A stretch of 53,773 bases of DNA from CAYGZQ01 sp964354375 [NCBI: uncultured Planctomycetota bacterium] (GTDB lineage Bacteria; JAJVIF01; JAPKYR01): contig CAYGZQ010000009.1 of NCBI GenBank assembly GCA_964354375.1, forward strand, positions 1 to 53,773. Reading direction: 5' to 3'. The notes under the pieces were generated by a model. The model was not told the DNA's origin and did not search any database. It saw nothing but the letters and a program-made list of their open reading frames with translations. Made by a program: the position numbers and the translations under genes. Of this stretch, positions 24,334 to 32,947 are shown piece by piece (position 1 is the first letter of the stretch; the number at the start of each line of letters is the position of its first letter).

Positions 24334-26334
24334 ATGAGCGAACACGAGAAAAGACCAGTGCCGGCGGACGAGAACGTGTACGAGATACCTCGCACCGCCG
24401 AAGACCTCAAGAAGGAGCTCTCGCAGGGCACCGTGACCCTCATAAGCGGCGTGCTTTGGGTCATCGGTACAGCCCTCATCCTTCTCGGTATCTGGTGGAT
24501 GTTCAAGGGCAAGCTCCTCTTCAACCCGACATCCACAGAGAACTCCTACCTTCTGACGCTGATCGTATTCTTGCCCATCGTCGGGATTTTCTTCAACATG
24601 ATCGCGCCACCCGAGGGCAGGTTTTTCATCAGGCTCAACACTCTCGTCTACACCCTTGTGCCCTTTGCACTTTCCCTGGTCATGTTGTTCGGCTACAGCG
24701 CCGCCCGAACCTCCGACGGGCAGAGAATCTACACCGATCAGCTCGGTAACCGGCTCGCGATTCGCAGTGACGGAACCTACAACCCCCTTGGAAATGAGGA
24801 TGGAGACAAGGCGTCCTACCGGGTCGTCAAAGGGGTTTACAAGCTCGATGTCAACGGCAGACAGGAGACCGTCAGGCCGAAACTGGTTAAGCACTTCCTC
24901 TACGACCGGTCCAATCCCAAGATGCAGTTCGAGGAGCTGAGGAAGTGGGTGGTTATCACCGATCGGCCCGCCGGCGAGGTGGGTGAGCAGGAATCGATTA
25001 TCGCCAAGTTCCAGTACCATCTGGGCGTCGACGGAATCAGTTTCCCCCTGGTACTCCTGACGACTCTTCTCAGCACGCTTGCAGTCATCTCCTCGTTCAA
25101 CATCACCAGGAGGCTGAAGGAATACATGAGCTGGTTCCTTCTCCTCGAAGTCGGCATGCTGGGGACCTTCGCGGCTCTGGACTACATATTGTTCTACGTA
25201 TTCTGGGAGCTCGTTCTGGTGCCGATGTACTTTCTGATAGGCATCTGGGGCGGCCCCAGGAAAGAGTACGCGGCTCTCAAGTTTTTCCTGTACACATTGT
25301 TCGGATCGGTTTTCCTTCTGGTCGGAATCATATCGCTGTACTTTCTCACCGGACAGCAGACGTTCGACATATTGAAGCTGCAGGACCTTGCCCCCACCTA
25401 CCTGGGGACGGCGTCGATGTACCGCTGGCAGACGCTTCTATTCTGGGCGTTTTTCCTGAGTTTCGCGATCAAGGTCCCGATTGTCCCGTTCCATACGTGG
25501 CTTCCCGACGCTCATGTGGAAGCGCCCACCGCGATCAGCGTGCTGCTTGCAGGAGTGCTGCTGAAAATGGGGACCTACGGCCTCATGAGGATGAGCCTGC
25601 CGACTTTCCCCGAGGCGTCCTACCACCTCGCCCCGGTGCTTGGAGTGCTGGCGGTGATAAATATCGTGTATGGCGCGATGGTGGCGATGGCGCAGACCGA
25701 CCTGAAGAAACTGGTCGCGTACTCGTCGATCGGTCACATGGGATTCGCGCTGCTCGGCATAGCGTGCCTGAACAAATGGGGCATGAACGCTGCGCAGATG
25801 CAGATCATCAATCACGGCATAATCTCGGGGAGCCTCTTCCTCCTTGTGGGGGTTATTTACGATCGGGCGCACACGCGGGAAATCAAAGCGTTCGGAGGGT
25901 TGCTCCCCCAGATGCGGATTTATGCGATCCTTATGATAATCGCGAGCCTTGCGAACCTGGGTCTGCCGGGCCTCGCAGGCTTCTGGGGAGAGTTCTGGAG
26001 CCTGGTGGGCGCCGTCAATCAAACCGATTTCGTCACCAAGGGCGGGATTGTGTTTTTCCGAGTGCTCGCACCGATAGCGGTTCTCGGGATCATCATAACA
26101 GCGGGCTACATGCTGCTGATGATCAGGAACGTGTTCATGGGGCCGTTCAACGAACGCTGGAACTGGCTGAAGGACATGGACGGGCGTGAGCTGGTGGCCA
26201 CGCTGCCTTTGATTTTTCTCATGATATTTATCGGGATTTTCCCGAATCCGCTGATAGCGCTTTTCGATCAGAGCGTGATAAACCTGGTGAACGCGACGAG
26301 GTTCGCGGCCGGGATAGCGCCGATAGGATTCTGA
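24334..26334 (+). CDS. nuoM: NADH-quinone oxidoreductase subunit M with periplasmic insertion
   Basis: An antiporter-like proton-pumping subunit, 666 residues against about 490-540 usually. The TM5 glutamate (FWELVLVPMYFLIGIWG) and the lysine motif (KVPIVPFHTWLPDAHVEAPT) are intact. It carries an extra N-terminal cytoplasmic stretch of about 33 residues with one extra membrane segment (34-56). It also carries a hydrophilic insert of about 100 residues (about 122-222, nt 24697-25000) just before YHLGVDGIS, in the loop that faces the periplasm in known structures. The insert is beta-rich (GQRIYTDQLGNRLAIRSDG, VVKGVYKLDVNGRQE). No nuoN follows: the next gene is an unrelated lipoprotein. Confidence 0.94.
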   Translation: MSEHEKRPVPADENVYEIPRTAEDLKKELSQGTVTLISGVLWVIGTALILLGIWWMFKGKLLFNPTSTENSYLLTLIVFLPIVGIFFNMIAPPEGRFFIRLNTLVYTLVPFALSLVMLFGYSAARTSDGQRIYTDQLGNRLAIRSDGTYNPLGNEDGDKASYRVVKGVYKLDVNGRQETVRPKLVKHFLYDRSNPKMQFEELRKWVVITDRPAGEVGEQESIIAKFQYHLGVDGISFPLVLLTTLLSTLAVISSFNITRRLKEYMSWFLLLEVGMLGTFAALDYILFYVFWELVLVPMYFLIGIWGGPRKEYAALKFFLYTLFGSVFLLVGIISLYFLTGQQTFDILKLQDLAPTYLGTASMYRWQTLLFWAFFLSFAIKVPIVPFHTWLPDAHVEAPTAISVLLAGVLLKMGTYGLMRMSLPTFPEASYHLAPVLGVLAVINIVYGAMVAMAQTDLKKLVAYSSIGHMGFALLGIACLNKWGMNAAQMQIINHGIISGSLFLLVGVIYDRAHTREIKAFGGLLPQMRIYAILMIIASLANLGLPGLAGFWGEFWSLVGAVNQTDFVTKGGIVFFRVLAPIAVLGIIITAGYMLLMIRNVFMGPFNERWNWLKDMDGRELVATLPLIFLMIFIGIFPNPLIALFDQSVINLVNATRFAAGIAPIGF

Positions 26335-26373
26335 GCCGCGGATCCGGGGTGGTTTTTTTCCGGTAGGGTGTTA

Positions 26374-26382
26374 TGGTATACT
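26374..26382 (+). promoter_or_regulatory. Extended -10 promoter of the 26483 lipoprotein gene
   Basis: TGGTATACT with TG at 26374-26375 and TATACT at 26377-26382. A T7 run at 26353-26359 lies where a -35 would be. Between this and the gene is a perfect 18-bp palindrome. Confidence 0.45.
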
Positions 26383-26401
26383 ACGCGGACAAGCGGGCGG
26401 T

Positions 26402-26419
26402 GGAAAGTCCGGACTTTCC
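26402..26419. promoter_or_regulatory. Perfect 18-bp palindrome in the leader
   Basis: GGAAAGTCCGGACTTTCC reads the same on both strands. It lies about 13 nt after the expected transcription start and 63 nt before the ATG. It could be a dimeric repressor site or a small RNA stem. Confidence 0.5.
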
Positions 26420-26482
26420 GGGCGATATTAAATAGAACTAGATCGTATCAAACGCCTACAGGCGTGAGTACGGAGGTTGCTG

Positions 26483-27016
26483 ATGCGAACCCGATATGGA
26501 TGGCTTTTGCTTGGCGCAATTCTTCTGATGCTGCCCCTGGTAGGCTGCAACAACGACAATGACGATAACGAATCGAACTGGTCCGATGGATTTCTACAGA
26601 GGTTCTACATCGGGAATGTTCCAGTGCAGGCTGGGGAGACCGTCAATGTCCCGCTCGGCAGCACATACTCCCTGAGGTTCGAGCTGTCGCGTCCGGCAAC
26701 GCTAGCCAGCCTGACGCACCTTCTGGATTTCCAGATGGCAATCGAGAACATGGACAACGGCGAGACCGCCCTGTTGACCGACTGCAACATGGCCGAAAAC
26801 GGTGGGTTGGTCTGGACCGACGGCTCAAACATGAATATCGAATTCCGCTTCAACCATGACATGAGTTTCTTCTATGCCGGGGGTGAGAAACGCGAACTCG
26901 GCTCGGTGGGTCAGACTTTCAAGGTGCGGTTGCTCTTCCTGGTCGGTTTGGCGGAGGACGGTAACCAGTTCGCGTTGACGAACGACGAGTTCTACGTAGT
27001 CTGGACCGCAGGATAA
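26483..27016 (+). CDS. Small secreted lipoprotein of unknown function
   Basis: A 177-residue lipoprotein. CGGAGG at 26471-26476 selects ATG 26483. The signal peptide ends in lipobox LPLVGC, followed by an Asn/Asp-rich linker (NNDNDDNESN). The mature domain is one beta-sandwich of about 140 residues (GETVNVPLGSTYSLRFELS, NMNIEFRFNHDMSFFYAGG) and lacks Cys after the lipidation site. I do not recognise the family. It follows nuoM but has its own promoter, so a link to complex I is not implied. Confidence 0.75.
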   Translation: MRTRYGWLLLGAILLMLPLVGCNNDNDDNESNWSDGFLQRFYIGNVPVQAGETVNVPLGSTYSLRFELSRPATLASLTHLLDFQMAIENMDNGETALLTDCNMAENGGLVWTDGSNMNIEFRFNHDMSFFYAGGEKRELGSVGQTFKVRLLFLVGLAEDGNQFALTNDEFYVVWTAG

Positions 27017-27051
27017 CCTCGTCACAATCCTTCCCTGAGCCTTGACAGGCT

Positions 27052-27086
27052 AACCGCCCTGTGGTTTCTTTAGGTTGAGGGCGGTT
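27052..27086 (+). terminator. Putative terminator after the small lipoprotein gene
   Basis: AACCGCCCT (27052-27060) pairs with AGGGCGGTT (27078-27086) across a 17-nt T-rich loop. The following sequence CTTCC is only weakly U-rich. Confidence 0.45.
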
Positions 27087-27255
27087 CTTCCGGCGGGTGT
27101 CCGTGCGGGGGTGCCTTTCATAAAGCATTCTCTCAGGAAACTCTGCCCCAAACCAAACCGGTAGACGCGCAAATGTATCCTATGCTATACCGGCAGGTCC
27201 TTACCGCCAGCTTCTCCACTTTTCCCTGTCTTATCGTTTCGGAGGTGTTCTCCTG

Positions 27256-28305
27256 ATGTTACCCAAACGGCTTTCGTCCCAACGCGGTTTCACTATGATC
27301 GAGATGCTCACGGTGCTGGTCATTATCAGCGTCCTCACTGCCATCAGCGCCGTCATCTACTCCAAGGCCAGCCAGAGAAGTCGCCTGGCTCGAGTCAAGA
27401 CGAATGTGGGCCTGATTGAGCTTGGCCTCGACGACTACTCCCGGGGCAAGAACGGGCTCTACCCCGCATTGACCGTCTACCACAACAACCTCCCGGATTC
27501 CGGAAGCCTCAACACCACCCCGCCTGAGCCGGATGATCCGATCCCCGGCGTCCCGCAGGTGGTCAAGAGGATGGGGAACGGCATCATCGGAGGGGGACCT
27601 GCCCTGAAGGATGTCATAAATCCCCTTCAGGATGACTTCTACCGGGATGAGCTACCGTCCCCGCCCGATACTATCTCCTACTTCCGCAATCGTGTGGGTG
27701 AAAAGACCTACGGGAACGGTCCGATGCGTCCGGTCGACCAGCTCGTCCTGAACGGCCAACTGGATGCATATCCCCTGAACCCGATGAAGGGCCCCGGCGT
27801 ACCCATGGTGAATGTCGCGTACATTCTCATGGACTACGACACACAGACTAACGATTTCCGGTGGGTGGATATCGATCTCACCTCCATAAGCGAGACCAGG
27901 ACAGGCCTCTGCGCCGCAAGGCCCGCTCCCACGGGCGTGTACGAACCCATCGATGTGATCTGGAACGAAGCCACTTACCCCCAGGGCGATTTCGCCTACA
28001 TCCCCTTCAACTTCAACAATGAGCAGGGCCTGTACTGCAAGGGCTACTGGATAATCGTGTACGGCGACCTGACCACTCTCCAGACGAGCGACTACAACAA
28101 ATACTCCATCGTCCCCGGCACAAACAACGATGTCGATGCCACGTATCACAACTGGCCCAATCTCCCGCGACCCTTCGGCGACGGCAATCCGGACACTCCC
28201 CCGGCAGTCGGCTCGTTTGAATGGCAAGTCAAGTGCATGATGTACGGTGCGCTCGAGGTGAGATCGAATATTTTCCAGGACCAGTTCTCGCAACTAGGGC
28301 AGTAA
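27256..28305 (+). CDS. Type II secretion/type IV pilin-like protein (pseudopilin, prepilin N-terminus)
   Basis: A 349-residue protein with the prepilin peptidase motif QRGFTMIEMLTVLVIISVL at residues 9-27: cleavage after Gly, N-methylation of Phe, and Glu5 of the mature chain. A GspG-like alpha-1 helix follows (AISAVIYSKASQRSRLARVK). The C-terminal domain is much longer than the 110-150 residues of major pseudopilins. It contains Pro/Gly/Asp-rich stretches (NTTPPEPDDPIPGVPQ) and aromatic beta-strands. GGAGG at 27240-27244 precedes the ATG. No other secretion genes are near, so it is an orphan pseudopilin-like protein, probably surface-exposed, as seen in several candidate phyla. Confidence 0.85.
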   Translation: MLPKRLSSQRGFTMIEMLTVLVIISVLTAISAVIYSKASQRSRLARVKTNVGLIELGLDDYSRGKNGLYPALTVYHNNLPDSGSLNTTPPEPDDPIPGVPQVVKRMGNGIIGGGPALKDVINPLQDDFYRDELPSPPDTISYFRNRVGEKTYGNGPMRPVDQLVLNGQLDAYPLNPMKGPGVPMVNVAYILMDYDTQTNDFRWVDIDLTSISETRTGLCAARPAPTGVYEPIDVIWNEATYPQGDFAYIPFNFNNEQGLYCKGYWIIVYGDLTTLQTSDYNKYSIVPGTNNDVDATYHNWPNLPRPFGDGNPDTPPAVGSFEWQVKCMMYGALEVRSNIFQDQFSQLGQ

Positions 28306-28331
28306 GGGCAAACCCCGACTTTGTTCGACAA

Positions 28332-28356
28332 TGTGGGGCAGGCTATCAAACCTGCC
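28332..28356 (+). repeat. Repeat family D, copy 1 (single)
   Basis: TGTGGGGCAGGCTATCAAAC, then CTGCC. It is a 25-nt relative of the perfect inverted pair at 44229-44299 and lies just after the pseudopilin stop. Confidence 0.6.
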
Positions 28357-28410
28357 TCTTCTTTCTGCCTGTCCCTTTCCCGACGTTATGGGTTATACTC
28401 ACGGTCCGAT

Positions 28411-30894
28411 ATGGTCGAGCCTCGAAAACGACTCGGAGCGCGGGCTTACGATTGGACGGCTGTCATCCTCCTTCTGGTCCTGCCGTTCATCGTCTACTTC
28501 CCCTTAACCACCGGCTACGCGACGTTCGCGGGGTTCGATCACACCGGCATCAATCAGCCATTGAAGGAAGCGGCGTTTGCCACAATGCGCTCGGGGCATC
28601 TGCCGCTCTGGGAGCATCGACTCGACAGGGGTCTTCCGCTGCTTGCGGAGGGCGAGGCCGGTATCTTCTATCCTCTCAACCTGCTGTTCCTGATTCCCGC
28701 CGATTTCCTGACCGTCTACAATTTCGTTCTGCTTCTGCTGCTGTCGACCGCCGGACTGCTTTTCTACTGGTGGCTGCGAAGGCTCGGGGCGGGGCCGCTT
28801 GCAGCATTTATCGGCGGCGTGGCGCATCAATGGGGCGCGACGGTCAACTTCAACAAGGCCAACATGAACATCCTCGAGGGCTTCATCCTCGCGCCGCTGC
28901 TGATGATGCTTCTCGAACCGTTTGGATCCCGCGACAAGCCATGGCGTCGAGGCGGACTGATCGCCCTCGTGTTCGCGTGCATGATTTTCGCCGGGCAGGG
29001 GCAATACGTTGTCTACACCGGGCTCTTCGCGCTCGTCTACGTTCTCCTGCGTGCGATTTTCTCGGGAAGGTCCGGATGGAAAGGCATACTCATGTCGATG
29101 TGCCTGCCCCTGGCGATCGGCGCGTGTCTCGGGGCGGTCGTGGCAGCGGTTCAGCTCCTTCCCACTCTTGAGCTGATCCCGCTGAGCGAGCGCGGGACTC
29201 AGTCGCTCGACGCAGGATTCGCGAAGCAGGGATTGTGGCTCTACCCCCTCCGCCTCTTCGCGACATTCATCTTCCCAGCCTATCACTACTCGCTCGACCA
29301 TTTCCTGCCGTACCTGTCGACGACGATCTACGTTGGTCCGATAGCGATTCTCCTCGCGGGATACGCTCTCAGGTTCCGCAGGAATCTGCCCCCCCAGGCG
29401 TTGCACGTGGCGCTGCCGCTGACGGTAGCGGGACTGATTTTTCTTTATCTGGCGATGGGATCGAATGTCCCGCTCGGCGGATGGCTGACATCGTGGGGAC
29501 CCCTGGCGCATTTTCGCGGGCACGGACGTCTGGGCGGGTATTTCGCCATGGCGATCATCACTCTCATGACGCTTGGCCTGGATATGGTTCTCAAGACCCC
29601 CTTCAGGGAAGCCTGCGACTTGACCGAGCGCAGGAGACGCATGCCCCTGTTCACCATCGAGCTCACCCTCATGGCGGTCCTGACGGGTCCGTTCATCACC
29701 CAGCGCGCGGAATATCTCGAAACTCGCGCAGCCCTGGGGCTGATGCTCGGGATGCTGTTGATATTTTTCATGGGCTTTCTTGTCGGTCTTCTCACGCGGT
29801 CGCGGATTCCGGTCGCCCTGGCCGTCATGATCGTGCTGGCTGTGCAGATCGTCGGTTTCCAGACAACGTCCTCAGAGACCATCCTCATAAGATCGTCATG
29901 GAATCCCGATCGTGCCGATCTCATCTACATTCGGGACAATTCGCCGTCGGCGGACGAGGCCGCAATGATCGCGATCCGGACGAAGGCCGGTGTACGAGCG
30001 CATGAGAGGATTCTCCGGCGGGGCCTTGCAGCACTCCAGGGGGGCTCCCACGCTCATATCGATCAGCTGGGAAGCGCGAACGCCGGGCTGATGGAGGACC
30101 TCACGGTGTGCAACGCCGACCTCCCCCTGGAGCTCGCGCGGTGGGAGTGGCTTGTGCATCGCAATCTCTGGGAAGAGATCGACACTGTGAAAGGACCGAT
30201 CGGGACTCGCTGGGAGTATCTCCTCACCGTTCTTGGCGTGAATTGGATCGTCACCGAGAACGGCGATGTCGAAATCCCGGGATGGACTCGACTGAACGAT
30301 CCGTCCTGGCACAATCGCGACGTCCCGTATTTTATCTACTGCCGCGAGACTCCCGTGCCCGGAGAGGAGAAGCCGCGTTTTTCGCCCGTACGCCCCTACG
30401 CAACGTTCTGGGACTGGACGAGCGCCCCGGACTTCGCGACGGAGGTCAGTGTCCGCGAGGCTTTTCTTTCGGCCATGCGGGATGATCCGGCCCAAATGCA
30501 GGTATTCATCGAGGGAGCAATCGATCCCCCTCGCGATAGCGGAGACTCATCCGATACAGAGGTGAACAGGAGATCCGTAGTGAGCTTGGCTCACTGGACC
30601 AGCCCTACCGAATACTCAGCAAGGGTTTCTCTCAGCGACGACGGGATTTTTCTTGTGCGCGACGCATGGTATCCGGGATGGAGCGTGACGGTGGACGGCA
30701 ATCCTGCGCAACTGCTTCGCGCGAATCTTGTTTTCAAGGCGGTGAAGGTTAGTTCCGGCACGCACGATGTGGTCTTCAAATATACCTCCCGGTTTCTGCT
30801 TCTGGGCTGGATACTGTCGGCGATCGGCCTGATCATTGTGTTCGGCCTGATAGCCGGCCTGACTGATCTCCGCCGACAGGGTTCTTTACACTGA
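28411..30894 (+). CDS. YfhO-family integral membrane protein (GT-C-like)
   Basis: An 827-residue polytopic membrane protein. About 12-13 hydrophobic segments fill residues 15-510 (WTAVILLLVLPFIVYFPLT; FVLLLLLSTAGLLFYWWL). A soluble extracytoplasmic part (about 515-795) carries the YfhO hallmark near the end, DAWYPGWSVTVDGNPAQL then LVFKAVKVSSGTHDVVFKY, and a last membrane helix (LGWILSAIGLIIVFGLIAGL). YfhO relatives take part in glycosylation of cell-wall polymers. The acidic loop after the first helix (GFDHTGINQP, WEHRLDRGLP) is typical. The ATG at 28411 has no Shine-Dalgarno; TATACT at 28394-28399 lies 11 nt upstream. A longer frame from 28321 is unlikely. Confidence 0.88.
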   Translation: MVEPRKRLGARAYDWTAVILLLVLPFIVYFPLTTGYATFAGFDHTGINQPLKEAAFATMRSGHLPLWEHRLDRGLPLLAEGEAGIFYPLNLLFLIPADFLTVYNFVLLLLLSTAGLLFYWWLRRLGAGPLAAFIGGVAHQWGATVNFNKANMNILEGFILAPLLMMLLEPFGSRDKPWRRGGLIALVFACMIFAGQGQYVVYTGLFALVYVLLRAIFSGRSGWKGILMSMCLPLAIGACLGAVVAAVQLLPTLELIPLSERGTQSLDAGFAKQGLWLYPLRLFATFIFPAYHYSLDHFLPYLSTTIYVGPIAILLAGYALRFRRNLPPQALHVALPLTVAGLIFLYLAMGSNVPLGGWLTSWGPLAHFRGHGRLGGYFAMAIITLMTLGLDMVLKTPFREACDLTERRRRMPLFTIELTLMAVLTGPFITQRAEYLETRAALGLMLGMLLIFFMGFLVGLLTRSRIPVALAVMIVLAVQIVGFQTTSSETILIRSSWNPDRADLIYIRDNSPSADEAAMIAIRTKAGVRAHERILRRGLAALQGGSHAHIDQLGSANAGLMEDLTVCNADLPLELARWEWLVHRNLWEEIDTVKGPIGTRWEYLLTVLGVNWIVTENGDVEIPGWTRLNDPSWHNRDVPYFIYCRETPVPGEEKPRFSPVRPYATFWDWTSAPDFATEVSVREAFLSAMRDDPAQMQVFIEGAIDPPRDSGDSSDTEVNRRSVVSLAHWTSPTEYSARVSLSDDGIFLVRDAWYPGWSVTVDGNPAQLLRANLVFKAVKVSSGTHDVVFKYTSRFLLLGWILSAIGLIIVFGLIAGLTDLRRQGSLH

Positions 30895-30905
30895 TAACGA
30901 TCTTC

Positions 30906-30948
30906 GTGGCGCCCATACGCGCCCGTCTCCGGCGCGGATGGGTGCCTC
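30906..30948 (-). repeat. Repeat family F, copy 2
   Basis: GTGGCGCCCATACGCGCCCG onward, ending GGATGGGTGCCTC. It is in the opposite orientation to copy 3, 88 nt away. The 30895-31148 gap holds these two copies and no gene. Confidence 0.65.
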
Positions 30949-31035
30949 ATCCAATGAAGAATTTCCCTCAATGATGCGGTTCACGAGATCAAAGAGCAGA
31001 GTTGAGAACACCGACCAAGTGCTTCTCTGTGAGTT

Positions 31036-31091
31036 GAGACACCCGTCCGTCCGCCCCTCGTCAAGCTCGTGGCGGACGTACGGGCGCCACG
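31036..31091 (+). repeat. Repeat family F, copy 3
   Basis: GAGACACCCGTCCGTCCGCC onward, ending GGCGGACGTACGGGCGCCAC. The arms can form a 12-bp stem around a 16-nt centre. Confidence 0.7.
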
Positions 31092-31148
31092 GAAACCCCG
31101 CAATACCTATGTCCATCTATCCAAGCTGAAGAGGAATTATTCATTCTT

Positions 31149-31730
31149 ATGAAAATCAAATCCACAAGACGACCAGCCTCTCGCGCCTCCGGGAAGATTC
31201 CCGGATGGATTCCGCTTCTGCTGGTCGCGCTCTTTTTCGTGCTTGTCTGGGTGGGAACGCGGCTGGCGGTTCGCGGCTACGTGGTCTGGACAATCGACCG
31301 TCAGGGTGCGAACTGGGACAGCGACGGGGTCCTGGTCCAGAACACTCGATTTTCCTGCGTCCCGTGCAGCATTGTCATGCTCCTGAAGGACCGGGGCGTC
31401 GACGCAGGTGCAGGCGAAGTTGCGTGGATCTCGGGTACCGACACGAAGGGCACTTCGCCGGAGGGTATCAAGACGGTGGGGAACTACTACGGCTTCATCG
31501 TTGACGAGAAGAAGATGGGTTTCGCCGAGCTGATGGAAAAGAACCTGCCTGCAGTGGTTGAATACACCTGGGAGGGCACTCTCCATGCGGTATACGTGCG
31601 ACCCGACCGCAAGAACCAATACCTGGTCGTGAAGAACCCAGCGCGCGGACTCACCTATGTCTACGAGAACGGCGCAGGTCAGTACTTCGGCTCGGACACG
31701 TGGGATGTCTTTCTGTTCCGTCCTGAATAG
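31149..31730 (+). CDS. Membrane-anchored C39-peptidase-like protein
   Basis: A 193-residue protein with a basic N-terminus and one signal-anchor helix (IPLLLVALFFVLVWVGTRLA, residues 21-40). The rest is a papain-like C39 domain, expected outside the membrane: Gln64 and Cys70 in QNTRFSCVPCSIVMLLK, His146 in TWEGTLHAVYVRP, and Asn163 in LVVKNPARG where peptidases usually have Asp. C39 proteins cut after double-Gly leaders or act as stand-alone thiol proteases; no ABC transporter part is attached. Asn in place of Asp may lower or abolish activity. It sits alone between repeats and a convergent cytochrome gene. Confidence 0.75.
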   Translation: MKIKSTRRPASRASGKIPGWIPLLLVALFFVLVWVGTRLAVRGYVVWTIDRQGANWDSDGVLVQNTRFSCVPCSIVMLLKDRGVDAGAGEVAWISGTDTKGTSPEGIKTVGNYYGFIVDEKKMGFAELMEKNLPAVVEYTWEGTLHAVYVRPDRKNQYLVVKNPARGLTYVYENGAGQYFGSDTWDVFLFRPE

Positions 31731-31756
31731 CAGCCGGTTTCCTGATTGGGGATAGG

Positions 31757-32908
31757 CTACTCCAGTAAGATACTCTCCGGTTCGAGCCCGAGGCCCCGAA
31801 GGAAAGCCAGGGTGATCGGATCGTACCCGTACCCGATCGACCAGTTCAAATCGAGTTCGTCCTTTGACCAGGGGAAAATCTTGGCCGTTACAGTTGCGTC
31901 GATGCTCTGACCGGGAGCGAGCCGAGTGTCGCCCGCGCAGAATTCGAGGCTTACGTACCTTGCGAGAATCGTGTCGCTCGCGGCGATCACTTCCCCTGCT
32001 GGGCCAACTATCTTCACGGTGATCACCACCATCCGTCCGGGATCGCCGGTCGGAAACCTGTGACCCGCACCGGTATTCGTGACCCTGATCCTGGCTGTCA
32101 TTTCTCCGGCATCTATCGTCACAGGGAGCTCTTCCACGGTGTACGCTTCCCACAGCATTGCTCGCTCGTCTTTCGGCCAGCAGTGAACGGTACCGGTTCC
32201 CTTTTGACCGTGGCAGTCGAAGCAGGTTCTATATTTCTCGCCGGGCTGGGAATATTCGCTCTCAAGCCACTCGGCGTACGGATTCCCGCCCGGATCGGTC
32301 ACGCCATGCGCCTGCGCGAGTTCTGGATCAAGAACGGCAAGAACCGGCTCTTTCTGATTGTGGCACGCCGCGCAGAACTCGGGCGAAGCGGGAGAAGGAA
32401 TCGCCGCGCCGGTCGCGCCTTCCGGGCAAGGCGCCACCATAGCCTGCTTCGAATGGCAAGCGTAGCAGCCAACGCCGTCGCGAATCTCCATCGAATCCTC
32501 GTTCAGTGCATCATCCGGCAGCAGCGAGTACATCTCGCAGTCCATGGGGACATGACAGCCAAAACATCCCTGGGCGACTTCCCGCCCCCCGTTCGCGACC
32601 GCGTGCTCCAGCGATGTCTGGAAGATCACGCCTGATGCCGAAAACGCATGCGGGCTTCTGCGCCACTCGCTGTATTGATCGTCATGGCAGCTTTGGCAGG
32701 AAGTCGAGTAGACCTCTTTCAGCCCCGAGTGCGGACCGGCGATGTCTTCGATGTACAGAGGTCGCGATATCTCGGTCGTCGACGTAGAGGCTGACTGATT
32801 CGTAGGCGGATTCGGCTGTCTCCTCGAAACCACGAGAACCGCGATCAGAGACAGGATCACAATGATCGGGATAATGAGCTTTGAAACCAGCGAGCTTTCT
32901 TTCTTCAT
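31757..32908 (-). CDS. Pentaheme c-type cytochrome (cytochrome c-554-like)
   Basis: A 383-residue protein anchored by one N-terminal helix (LIIPIIVILSLIAVLVVS), then a Ser/Thr/Pro linker. Five CxxCH motifs occur at about residues 71-75 (CQSCH), 115-119 (CFGCH), 148-152 (CYACH), 179-183 (CAACH) and 229-233 (CFDCH). The first half resembles the cytochrome c-554 family. The last 130 residues form a beta-sandwich (TARIRVTNTGAGHRFPTGDP) common in multiheme proteins of anaerobes. It should carry electrons outside the inner membrane; the partner oxidoreductase is not in the window. Confidence 0.9.
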   Translation of the reverse strand: MKKESSLVSKLIIPIIVILSLIAVLVVSRRQPNPPTNQSASTSTTEISRPLYIEDIAGPHSGLKEVYSTSCQSCHDDQYSEWRRSPHAFSASGVIFQTSLEHAVANGGREVAQGCFGCHVPMDCEMYSLLPDDALNEDSMEIRDGVGCYACHSKQAMVAPCPEGATGAAIPSPASPEFCAACHNQKEPVLAVLDPELAQAHGVTDPGGNPYAEWLESEYSQPGEKYRTCFDCHGQKGTGTVHCWPKDERAMLWEAYTVEELPVTIDAGEMTARIRVTNTGAGHRFPTGDPGRMVVITVKIVGPAGEVIAASDTILARYVSLEFCAGDTRLAPGQSIDATVTAKIFPWSKDELDLNWSIGYGYDPITLAFLRGLGLEPESILLE

Positions 32909-32947
32909 TGAAATCGTGCCTTTCCTGAGGAGATTGCGGGCGGGAGT

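Noticed and set aside
26335-26360. A Rho-independent terminator after nuoM (GC-rich stretch followed by T7).
   Set aside because: The GC-rich stretch does not form a convincing stem directly before the T-run; left uncalled.
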